The translations under genes were made by a program, and so were the position numbers. From contig NZUD01000010.1 of assembly GCA_002697005.1 (NCBI GenBank), positions 4,340-9,409 on the forward strand: a stretch of DNA of 5,070 nt, in the 5' to 3' direction. Below the pieces are notes generated by a model. It was not told the DNA's origin. It worked only from the letters and a program-made list of their open reading frames with translations, and searched no databases. Within the stretch, counting starts at the first letter, position 1. Each line of letters starts with the position of its first letter. Below, one piece after another: positions 1-5,070 of this stretch. The stretch comes from Chloroflexota bacterium. GTDB taxonomy: Bacteria; Chloroflexota; Dehalococcoidia; UBA3495.

Positions 1-243
1 CTTGGAGATTGCCAAGGCTCGGACAAACGACTAGGTCGATGGTCGGTTCCCGGGTGCGGTCATTCCATGTTAAGAGGCATTCAGCCTGCAGCCACCACAG
101 GAAAATTCCAACTTTACGTTTAGGCGCTCACCACATCTTGTGTGCCTTGGGCAGAAATCTTAGGCCGGATGAACCAGGGAATTCATTGATAAACGGTTTT
201 GGAGGCAGAGCCTTCGGAGAAGATGCGCGCTGCTTAGTGCTGT
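1..243. other. No supported gene; region downstream of the HpaB-like gene
   Basis: I see no convincing gene in this stretch. On the minus strand, stop codons break every frame into short pieces. On the plus strand one frame stays open from the window edge to about 278. It has no ATG start near the edge (only a TTG at 9), its product is rich in Arg, His and Ser with no recognisable motif, and it runs antisense into the end of the HpaB-like gene. Two small inverted repeats of the form AGGC/GCCT (around 76-88 and 203-213) could form 4-bp stems. Neither is followed by a T run on either strand, so I do not call a terminator for the leftward gene. Confidence 0.6.
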
Positions 244-1701
244 CTAGCCACCCTCGGGTAGGTCGTAGGTGGCCATAAAGCGGTCAACCATATCTGTGGC
301 TTTATCCCAGTCAAAAGTCCGGTATGAGTGGTTTCTCACCGCGAACTGGGCTCCGGAATAAAACATCTCGTATTGAGTATGTCGTGAGCCGAATTCAGAG
401 CCGATGGCGTCCCACGCCAACTTGAACAATTTCACGCGGTCCTTAGAGTTAACCACCGGTGATTGCTGAGTTTTCTCGATGTAACTGGCGGTTTCAGTAC
501 TCGCGAAATCAACCGCCCCGGATGGCATCATGATTACCCCTCCACCTGTCAACTGTCGCATAGCTTGGATAATCTCCGGATACATCTTTTGGGCTTGCAC
601 TTGCGAAGCGTACATCAAGTGTCGGTCAGGAACGTAATACTTACCCACGAACGTGCCCTTCGCTTCCATCCCATGGACCATTCCCTCAACCAACCCGGCC
701 TGTCCCGCCAGACTTCCTAGACTTTCTACAACTTGGGGGTAGGCGATCACGTTGGTGGTCTCAGCTAGCTTCCGGGCGATCCCCACCAGGAACCGCAGTT
801 TGACCATCAATCTGACCTGTGCTTGGTAATTGTGAAACACGTGAGCAGGGGTCTCGTGATATTGAGCTCGGCACATGGCTGGGTCACGGTGGACAAAAAC
901 GCGCTCCCAAGGAATCTTCACCTCATCAAAGTAGACCACAGCATCATTCTCGTCGAAGTGGTAAGACAAAGGATTGTCGAATTCCGAGACTGCTGCGGCC
1001 TCATAGGATTTCCGGGAGAGGAGTTTAACTCCCTTCGTTCCCAATGGAACAGCGGCGGAAAAAGCGTATCGTTCTTCCCCTGGTTGCATCGGCTGGATCG
1101 TTCCCAATAGCACCTCATTCGCCAAGATGCAGCTCGTGCCCAACATCTTGGCTCCCTTGATGGTTATGCCTTGCGAATCTTCGTCACAGATGCCTGCTGT
1201 CAAGAACTCATCGACTTGTCCGCCGACACCTCGGGACCTGTCTGCTTGAGGGCTGACCACCACGTAGGTCACGAATTGGTCATTGTCTCTCACGTATGAG
1301 AAATACTCGGAGAATGCTTTGGCCCTCTCTTTGCCATGGGCCTCAAAGAGGTCGAGTCTCATCATCATTCCGCAAAGCGATGACGCTACATGATCCGGGG
1401 AGCGCCCCAAGAAACCGTTGGTCTGTTCAGCCCAGGCTTCCAGGGCTTGGCGACGCTGGACTAACTCACCGTAAGACTCGGGAAGTTGCCAAGAACGGTT
1501 GACACGAGCTCCAGTGGGTGTCTCAAAGGTCATCAACTTCTGGTTCTCTGGAGCCGCCTGAAAATCGTAGAGCGCCGCTGTTGCCCTGACTGCATTCCGG
1601 TAGGCCGGATGGTCTACAACATCACCCGCAAGTTGTCCTTCAAGATAGATGCTCCGACCATCCCGTAGGCTGTTGATGTGCTCCTGTCCTGTCTTGGTCA
1701 T
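244..1701 (-). CDS. HpaB-family flavin-dependent monooxygenase (4-hydroxyphenylacetate 3-hydroxylase-like)
   Basis: A 485-aa cytosolic protein of the 4-hydroxyphenylacetate 3-monooxygenase (HpaB/PvcC/TftD) family. Members hydroxylate phenolic substrates with O2 and FADH2 supplied by a separate reductase (HpaC type). The length fits the family (about 480-520 aa). The acyl-CoA-dehydrogenase-like N-terminal part spans about residues 5-275 and the helical C-terminal part about 285-482. Family motifs are GRSPDHV (99-105), SPQADRS (150-156), GAKMLGTS followed by LANE (183-196), VYFDEVKIPWERVFV (256-270) and LTGGGVIMMPS (384-394). By eye, two residues that contact the substrate hydroxyl in characterised HpaB, a Tyr and a His, are His104 and Tyr146 here, so the substrate may differ. 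The related 4-hydroxybutyryl-CoA dehydratase is unlikely: its CxxxC iron-sulfur ligand pair is absent (Cys only at 110, 172, 191 and 277). The ATG at 1699-1701 is preceded by GGATAGGGA four bases upstream. The gene is divergent from LLM oxidoreductase 1, and no reductase gene is present in the window. Family assignment is firm; substrate is unknown. Confidence 0.93.
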   Translation of the reverse strand: MTKTGQEHINSLRDGRSIYLEGQLAGDVVDHPAYRNAVRATAALYDFQAAPENQKLMTFETPTGARVNRSWQLPESYGELVQRRQALEAWAEQTNGFLGRSPDHVASSLCGMMMRLDLFEAHGKERAKAFSEYFSYVRDNDQFVTYVVVSPQADRSRGVGGQVDEFLTAGICDEDSQGITIKGAKMLGTSCILANEVLLGTIQPMQPGEERYAFSAAVPLGTKGVKLLSRKSYEAAAVSEFDNPLSYHFDENDAVVYFDEVKIPWERVFVHRDPAMCRAQYHETPAHVFHNYQAQVRLMVKLRFLVGIARKLAETTNVIAYPQVVESLGSLAGQAGLVEGMVHGMEAKGTFVGKYYVPDRHLMYASQVQAQKMYPEIIQAMRQLTGGGVIMMPSGAVDFASTETASYIEKTQQSPVVNSKDRVKLFKLAWDAIGSEFGSRHTQYEMFYSGAQFAVRNHSYRTFDWDKATDMVDRFMATYDLPEGG

Positions 1702-1705
1702 CTGT

Positions 1706-1714
1706 TCCCTATCC
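1706..1714 (-). promoter_or_regulatory. Ribosome binding site of the HpaB-like gene
   Basis: On the minus strand this reads GGATAGGGA and ends four bases before the ATG. The match to the anti-Shine-Dalgarno sequence is only partial and the spacing is short. It is still the only purine-rich stretch in the right place, and it supports the chosen start. Confidence 0.5.
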
Positions 1715-1741
1715 TAGTATGGGTCTCCGGTTGAGGGCGCA

Positions 1742-1750
1742 ATAATAGCA
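1742..1750 (-). promoter_or_regulatory. Candidate extended -10 promoter for the HpaB-like gene
   Basis: Read leftward, the sequence is TGCTATTAT: a TGn extension followed by TATTAT, five of six matches to the sigma70 -10 box. No good -35 box sits 16-18 bases upstream; the best is TGGTCT at 1764-1769, three of six. Extended -10 promoters often lack a -35. Transcription would begin near 1735, giving a leader of about 34 bases. This is an inference from sequence only. Confidence 0.4.
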
Positions 1751-1796
1751 CAGCAGAGGGGGTAGACCAGCCAGGGTAAGCCGTTTCCACCAACCG

Positions 1797-1807
1797 AACC
1801 ATTGGTT
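1797..1807. promoter_or_regulatory. Inverted repeat, candidate operator in the divergent control region
   Basis: AACCA-T-TGGTT is a perfect 5-bp inverted repeat with a one-base centre. It overlaps the first two bases of the right-facing -35 box at 1806-1811. It is nested inside a second pair, CCACC (1787-1791) and GGTGG (1816-1820), and an alternative pair CAACC (1791-1795) / GGTTG (1804-1808) also exists. A regulator bound here could block the rightward promoter and possibly affect the leftward one. No regulator gene lies in the window, and a short repeat like this can arise by chance. Confidence 0.35.
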
Positions 1808-1833
1808 GACTGAAGGGTGGCAACGGATATAAT
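1806..1833 (+). promoter_or_regulatory. Sigma70-type promoter of LLM oxidoreductase 1
   Basis: TTGACT (1806-1811, five of six) and a consensus TATAAT (1828-1833) are separated by 16 bases. Transcription should start near 1840, giving a leader of about 50 bases before the ATG at 1892. This is the strongest promoter-like match in the window and probably serves LLM oxidoreductase 1, perhaps with the exonuclease gene downstream by read-through. Confidence 0.75.
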
Positions 1834-1873
1834 CGGGCCAGCCTGAAACACATCCAGACCCACCATTGCTTTC

Positions 1874-1884
1874 AGGAGATAGGG
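1874..1884 (+). promoter_or_regulatory. Ribosome binding site of LLM oxidoreductase 1
   Basis: The purine-rich stretch AGGAGATAGGG precedes the ATG at 1892. Its AGGAG core lies 13 bases from the start, longer than usual. The AGGG at its right end lies 7 bases away and may be the part that pairs. There is no in-frame alternative ATG close by, so the start is retained. Confidence 0.6.
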
Positions 1885-1891
1885 TTACCAG

Positions 1892-2944
1892 ATGAAACTT
1901 GGCTACTTTACCCTAACTGATAATCCTCCAATGTATGGAACAGGCCGCAAAAACCCTAGCAGGTTGTTGGGAGAAGTGATGGCCCAATGCCTCCACGCAG
2001 AAGATATTGGGCTGAACTCAGTTTGGGTTCCAGAACACCATTTCGGGTTGTTTGGGGTTCTGCCGTCTGCACCCGTGTTTCTGGCCAACCTGGCAGCACG
2101 CACCAAGCGGGTTAAACTCGGCCCGGCGACTGTGTTGTTACCTGTCCAACACCCGCTGCGAGTGGCCGAGGAGTTCGCACTCCTAGACCTTTTGAGTGAT
2201 GGAAGAGCTCAGCTCTCAGTCGGCCGAGGCTACGACGCTCGGGAGTATGACGCGTTCGGCGTGGACTTTGCTCAAAGCCATGAAATTTTCTTTGAAGGCC
2301 TGGATATTATCAAGGAAGCCTGGAGTAACGACGTGTCATCGTACCAGGGAGTCCATTATCAGTTTCCTGAGGTTGAAGTGTTGCCTCGGCCAGTCCAGCA
2401 GCCGTACCCGCCCATCTACGTCGCTTGCTTCAGTGAACCCACCCTGCGGCATGCTGCTCGTGCTGGGTTCGATGTCATCTTCGCGCCGTTTGCCGCAGCG
2501 ATGATGTTCGGCAGCTTGCAGAACGCTGTTCAGGAGTTCAAACGAGAATCCGAGGCAGCTGGGCATGTGGGCCGAAAGGTGATGTGCTCCTATTTCGTGA
2601 ACGTGACCTTCGACGAACGAGAGACTCTCGAGACAAAAGAAAGGCTACTCTATTATTTCCACGGGATACTTCCGGCATTTCCGGCAGACCGGGCCACTGC
2701 ACCGCAGCACATCCGGTACTTCGTGGATATCGTTGAGCGCATGCGTAGCATGACCACTAACGATCTGGGAGAGCGGAGCATAATCACCGGTAGTCCTGAT
2801 GATTGCATAAAAGTGCTGAAGGATTGCGAGGCAGCTGGTATAGAAGAGGTTATCCTATACTTCGGATTCGGCGGGTGGAGCCACCCGGATACCATGACAT
2901 CTATGGAGCGGGTAGCCAAAGAGATATTACCGTATTTTGACTAG
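1892..2944 (+). CDS. LLM class flavin-dependent oxidoreductase (luciferase-like monooxygenase) 1
   Basis: A 350-aa cytosolic protein of the bacterial luciferase-like (LLM, TIM-barrel) family. Members use reduced FMN or F420 to oxidise organic substrates. The N-terminal strand MKLGYFTL is typical of the fold. The EHHF motif at 48-51 matches the Glu-His-His region of luciferase alpha subunits. The signature LLSDGR...SVGRGY (100-114) is strong, and YQGVHYQFPEVEVLPRPVQ (151-169) followed by PPIYVA (173-178) is typical of one common subfamily. GSPDDCIKVL (300-309) is the usual C-terminal element in which these proteins accept or reject targets for the last helices. The length is normal and there is no signal peptide. 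It is divergent from the HpaB-like gene, with which it shares a control region. The flavin (FMN or F420) and the substrate cannot be told from sequence. The family also contains alkanal, alkanesulfonate and polyketide monooxygenases, so any specific name would be a guess. Confidence 0.93.
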   Translation: MKLGYFTLTDNPPMYGTGRKNPSRLLGEVMAQCLHAEDIGLNSVWVPEHHFGLFGVLPSAPVFLANLAARTKRVKLGPATVLLPVQHPLRVAEEFALLDLLSDGRAQLSVGRGYDAREYDAFGVDFAQSHEIFFEGLDIIKEAWSNDVSSYQGVHYQFPEVEVLPRPVQQPYPPIYVACFSEPTLRHAARAGFDVIFAPFAAAMMFGSLQNAVQEFKRESEAAGHVGRKVMCSYFVNVTFDERETLETKERLLYYFHGILPAFPADRATAPQHIRYFVDIVERMRSMTTNDLGERSIITGSPDDCIKVLKDCEAAGIEEVILYFGFGGWSHPDTMTSMERVAKEILPYFD

Positions 2945-2945
2945 T

Positions 2946-2995
2946 CGGTTATGGACCGCCCTCCAGCTGGAGGAGGAGCTGTCTCAAACCGGTTT
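2946..2995. repeat. Cluster of three short inverted repeats between LLM1 and exonuclease III
   Basis: Three inverted repeats follow the LLM1 stop codon. They are CGGT/ACCG with a 5-base loop (2946-2958), a perfect 14-bp palindrome CCTCCAGCTGGAGG (2960-2973), and a perfect 10-bp palindrome AAACCGGTTT (2986-2995). As RNA the middle one can fold into a 5-bp GC-rich stem with an AGCT loop. No T run follows any of them, so this is not a canonical intrinsic terminator. It may be an RNA-end or processing structure, a protein site, or chance. Confidence 0.55.
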
Positions 2996-3012
2996 ATTTA
3001 GGTTCAGAGGAT

Positions 3013-3018
3013 AAGGAG
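3013..3018 (+). promoter_or_regulatory. Ribosome binding site of exonuclease III
   Basis: AAGGAG lies 8 bases before the ATG at 3027, a near-perfect Shine-Dalgarno sequence at ideal spacing. It is the strongest translation signal in the window and fixes the start of the exonuclease gene. Confidence 0.85.
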
Positions 3019-3026
3019 TTTGTACC

Positions 3027-3785
3027 ATGCGGGTTATATCCTGGAATGTAAACGGTCTTAGAGCCGCGCATAAAAAAGGGTTTCTAGACTGGTTCAACGG
3101 CGAAAGCCCTGACATCATGTGTCTTCAGGAAACCAAAGCACATGAAGAGCAACTGCCCGAAGAAATCAGGTCCATATCTGGCTACAACTCTTACTTCTCC
3201 ACTCCTGAGAAGAAGGGCTATAGCGGAGTCGGACTCTACGCCAAGAAGGCTCCTGAGAACGTTCAGTTCGGGTTCGGTGACCGGTTCGACAGCGAAGGAC
3301 GGACAATAATCGCTGACTTTGGCGATTTCGTGCTGTTCAACATCTATTTCCCCAACGGCAAGCGTTCGGCTGAGCGTCTGAAGTACAAAATGGATTTTTA
3401 CGACGCTTTTCTGGCTTACGCCGAAAAGACCAAGAAGAGCGGCAAACATGTTGTGGTGTGCGGCGATGTTAACACCGCGCATAAGGAGATAGACCTAGCC
3501 CGACCTAAAGAGAATGTGAAAGTTTCTGGGTTTCTACCAGAAGAGAGGGCTTGGATGGACGAGTTCCTGGGAAAAGGCTACAAGGACACTTTGCGTATAT
3601 TCAATCAGGAGCCCGGCAATTATTCCTATTGGGACCAGATGACCAAGGCCAGAGACCGAAATGTAGGTTGGCGCATCGACTACTTCTTCGTGGACCAAGA
3701 CTTCACCGACCGCCTCACCGGGGCCTTTATCCTGTCAGATGTTATGGGCTCGGATCACTGCCCTGTAGGCATAGAAATCAGCTGA
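3027..3785 (+). CDS. xth: Exodeoxyribonuclease III / AP endonuclease (ExoA/APE1 type)
   Basis: A 252-aa cytosolic repair enzyme that cleaves DNA 5' of abasic sites and trims damaged 3' ends in base excision repair. The whole metal-dependent endonuclease/exonuclease/phosphatase fold is present. Visible motifs are SWNVNGLRA (5-13, catalytic Asn7), LQETKA (33-38, metal ligand Glu35), IYFPNG (106-111, Tyr107), [13 protein letters not shown] (145-157, Asp147 and Asn149), WRIDYF (215-220) and the terminal GSDHCPV (241-247, catalytic pair Asp243-His244). The [12 protein letters not shown] form resembles the ExoA/APE1 branch more than E. coli XthA, which has GDMNIS. The length matches ExoA-type proteins, which lack long extensions. 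All catalytic residues are kept, so the enzyme should be active. It follows LLM oxidoreductase 1 by 82 bases on the same strand with no obvious promoter of its own, so read-through is possible. A functional link to the oxygenases is not shown. Confidence 0.96.
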   Translation: MRVISWNVNGLRAAHKKGFLDWFNGESPDIMCLQETKAHEEQLPEEIRSISGYNSYFSTPEKKGYSGVGLYAKKAPENVQFGFGDRFDSEGRTIIADFGDFVLFNIYFPNGKRSAERLKYKMDFYDAFLAYAEKTKKSGKHVVVCGDVNTAHKEIDLARPKENVKVSGFLPEERAWMDEFLGKGYKDTLRIFNQEPGNYSYWDQMTKARDRNVGWRIDYFFVDQDFTDRLTGAFILSDVMGSDHCPVGIEIS

Positions 3786-3814
3786 GTTGCCGCTACGAAT
3801 GTCCCTAATTCAGA

Positions 3815-3823
3815 TGCTATACT
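3815..3823 (+). promoter_or_regulatory. Candidate extended -10 promoter of LLM oxidoreductase 2
   Basis: TGCTATACT combines a TGn extension with TATACT, five of six matches to the sigma70 -10 box. No acceptable -35 lies 16-18 bases upstream; TTGCCG at 3787 is too far. Transcription would begin near 3830, leaving a leader of about 38 bases. If real, LLM oxidoreductase 2 can be expressed independently of the exonuclease gene. Confidence 0.45.
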
Positions 3824-3867
3824 AGGCCTCACCTTGCCTCGACACCGATATATCTGGATGCTTTTTT

Positions 3868-5028
3868 ATGAAAGAACAAGTTGAAGTCTTCTTCCATTCT
3901 CAACAACCATATGTCCACGTACGAGAAGAAGACCTAGAGAAATATGATTCAGGACGCCTTGGTTTCCCAAACAGCTATTTCGACCCCCAAAAAGCCCACA
4001 CTCTCTACAACCAATACCACGAACAATACGTTCTAGCAGACGAGGCGGGGCTCGACGGGATCATGACCAACGAACACCATGCTTCTTATTGGAATATGAA
4101 GCCATCGGCTAACATCGACGCCGCCGTGATAAGTCGGCTTACCAAGAAGGTGCGTATCGCCATTCTAGGCAACATAATCCCTATCAACGACCCGGTACGC
4201 ATGGCCGAAGAATTAGCGATGCTAGACTGCTACTCCCACGGCCGACTGATCTCCGGATTCGTGCGCGGGGGAGCCGTTGAGACACTTCAGGCCGGGATAT
4301 CCCCGACAGAGAACAGAGACCGTTTCGAAGAGGCTCATAACCTGATTATCAAATGCTGGACTGAACCAGGACCTTTCAGGTTCGAAGGCCAATATTATCA
4401 ACGACGAGTGGTGAACCCTTGGGTACTGCCGTTCCAAAAACCACACCCTCCGGTCTGGTTCCCCGGAGGTAGCAGCCCGGAAAGCGTGATCTGGGCAGCC
4501 CAGCATCAATATGCCTACATGAATCTGGGCGCTTTGATCGGCCTGACCCAAGAACTGAAACAGGTCTATATCGACACTGCCAAAGAGGTTGGCTTTACTC
4601 CAGGCCCGAAACACTTTGGCTATCAAGTGCGGGCCCTGGTTGCCGACACCGATGAAAAAGCGCAGGAGATAGGCAGAGGCTTCCTTTGGGCTCAGCAACA
4701 CCGCATGCGTGGACCCGTCGAACACGTTGACCCACCAGGATACCAATCCCGGGTCGCTAGTCAGATGTCTACCCGACGATTGGGAGGCGGCGGAGGTCCT
4801 CCAATGACCTACCAGGATCTACAAGATGTGAACGCCGTGGTGGTGGGAAGCCCTGAGACTGTGATTGCCAAATTGAAGGACACCGTTCAGAAGCTCAGCC
4901 CGGGTTATTTGATACTGATTGGCAGCGACGGCAATATTCCTCATAAAGATGTTATGCGCTCTTTAGAACTGCTAGGCGGAGAGGTCGTTCCTGCGCTACA
5001 TGAAGTGGAACTCCAGCCATACACATAG
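3868..5028 (+). CDS. LLM class flavin-dependent oxidoreductase (luciferase-like monooxygenase) 2
   Basis: A 386-aa cytosolic protein of the luciferase-like family, but from a longer subfamily than LLM oxidoreductase 1. Motifs are YFDPQKAHTLYNQY (37-50), NEHHASYW (68-75, the Glu-His-His region), GNIIPINDPVRMAEE (101-115), SHGRLISGFVRGG (123-135), RFEEAHNLIIKCWTEPGPF (152-170), the flavin-phosphate-side segment PPVWFPGGSSPESV (194-207), and GSPETVIAKL (327-336). A Gly-rich stretch (306-310, five Gly) followed by PPMTYQDL probably forms a loop near the active site. Members oxidise organic substrates with reduced flavin; substrate and cofactor are not readable here. The ATG at 3868 has only a weak upstream match (CTGGATG) and follows a run of six T, so translation may be inefficient. 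No in-frame alternative start is seen just upstream. An ATG follows the stop codon directly, hinting at a coupled downstream gene. There is no sign of truncation. Confidence 0.93.
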   Translation: MKEQVEVFFHSQQPYVHVREEDLEKYDSGRLGFPNSYFDPQKAHTLYNQYHEQYVLADEAGLDGIMTNEHHASYWNMKPSANIDAAVISRLTKKVRIAILGNIIPINDPVRMAEELAMLDCYSHGRLISGFVRGGAVETLQAGISPTENRDRFEEAHNLIIKCWTEPGPFRFEGQYYQRRVVNPWVLPFQKPHPPVWFPGGSSPESVIWAAQHQYAYMNLGALIGLTQELKQVYIDTAKEVGFTPGPKHFGYQVRALVADTDEKAQEIGRGFLWAQQHRMRGPVEHVDPPGYQSRVASQMSTRRLGGGGGPPMTYQDLQDVNAVVVGSPETVIAKLKDTVQKLSPGYLILIGSDGNIPHKDVMRSLELLGGEVVPALHEVELQPYT

Positions 5029-5070
5029 ATGCCCGAAGATTACGCTGGCGGAAACACTCAAGAATACCCA
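5029..5070 (+). CDS. Possible start of a downstream gene, cut by the window end
   Basis: An ATG directly abuts the stop codon of LLM oxidoreductase 2 (TAGATG) and opens a frame of 14 codons (MPEDYAGGNTQEYP) to the window edge without a stop. Adjacent stop and start codons are common in translationally coupled operons, which supports a real gene. Against it, there is no clear Shine-Dalgarno sequence in the preceding 15 bases and the fragment is too short to assign to any family. No function is proposed. Confidence 0.35.
   Translation, partial: MPEDYAGGNTQEYP

Noticed and set aside
40..66. GC-rich GGTTCCCGGG stretch considered as a tRNA T-arm
   Set aside because: It lacks the GTTCRA-type T-loop, and no matching acceptor, D or anticodon arms are found on either strand.
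247..273. Inverted repeat GCCACC/GGTGGC near the stop codon of the HpaB-like gene, considered as a terminator
   Set aside because: The stem is 6 bp with a 15-base loop, lies within the coding end, and has no T run downstream in the direction of transcription.
9..278. Open frame of 89 codons on the plus strand starting with TTG
   Set aside because: It has a rare start codon with no ribosome site, a low-complexity Arg/His/Ser-rich product without any recognisable motif, and a 35-base antisense overlap with the HpaB-like gene. It is probably chance, although a C-terminal piece of a gene from left of the window cannot be fully excluded.
244..1701. Identification of the HpaB-like protein as 4-hydroxybutyryl-CoA dehydratase
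   Set aside because: That relative needs a CxxxC pair and a further His and Cys as iron-sulfur ligands. The Cys residues here (110, 172, 191, 277) do not fit that pattern.
3084..3482. Open frame of 132 codons antisense to exonuclease III
   Set aside because: The sense strand encodes all catalytic motifs of the nuclease, and the antisense product shows no recognisable domain.
4222..4746. Long open frame (174 codons) on the minus strand inside LLM oxidoreductase 2
   Set aside because: It lies wholly antisense to a gene with clear family motifs and has no family motif of its own. It is explained as a shadow of the real frame.

Overview
The window looks like a chromosomal segment of a free-living, aerobic, GC-moderate bacterium (roughly 53% G+C by eye). 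It holds four complete genes. Three encode flavin-dependent oxygenase-type proteins and one encodes a DNA-repair nuclease. Two divergent luciferase-like (LLM) paralogs beside an HpaB-type aromatic monooxygenase is typical of lineages with large expansions of flavin monooxygenases, such as the SAR202 clade of Chloroflexota, some Actinobacteria and related uncultured groups. A SAR202-like Chloroflexota is my best guess, inferred from gene style only. There is no rRNA or other phylogenetic marker to confirm it.

Layout. Bases 1-243 contain no gene I can support. 244-1701 (minus) encodes a 485-aa HpaB-family two-component flavin monooxygenase. 1702-1891 is a divergent control region with a near-consensus sigma70 promoter facing right, a weaker extended -10 promoter facing left, and an inverted repeat that touches the right-facing -35 box. 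1892-2944 (plus) is LLM oxidoreductase 1 (350 aa). 2945-3026 holds three short inverted repeats and a strong Shine-Dalgarno sequence. 3027-3785 (plus) is an ExoA/APE1-type exonuclease III (252 aa). 3786-3867 carries an extended -10 promoter candidate. 3868-5028 (plus) is LLM oxidoreductase 2 (386 aa), from a different subfamily than the first. An ATG follows its stop codon directly at 5029 and opens a reading frame that runs off the window.

How the genes may work together. HpaB-type hydroxylases and many LLM enzymes use reduced flavin made by a separate reductase. No reductase is encoded here, so it must lie elsewhere. The shared control region suggests that the HpaB-like enzyme and LLM1 are co-regulated, perhaps in oxidative attack on an aromatic or other organic substrate. 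The substrate cannot be read from sequence. The repair nuclease lies on the same strand as both LLM genes and may simply be a housekeeping neighbour. I see no mobile element, CRISPR array, tRNA or rRNA. The most notable signal is the apparent His/Tyr exchange at two active-site positions of the HpaB-like protein.
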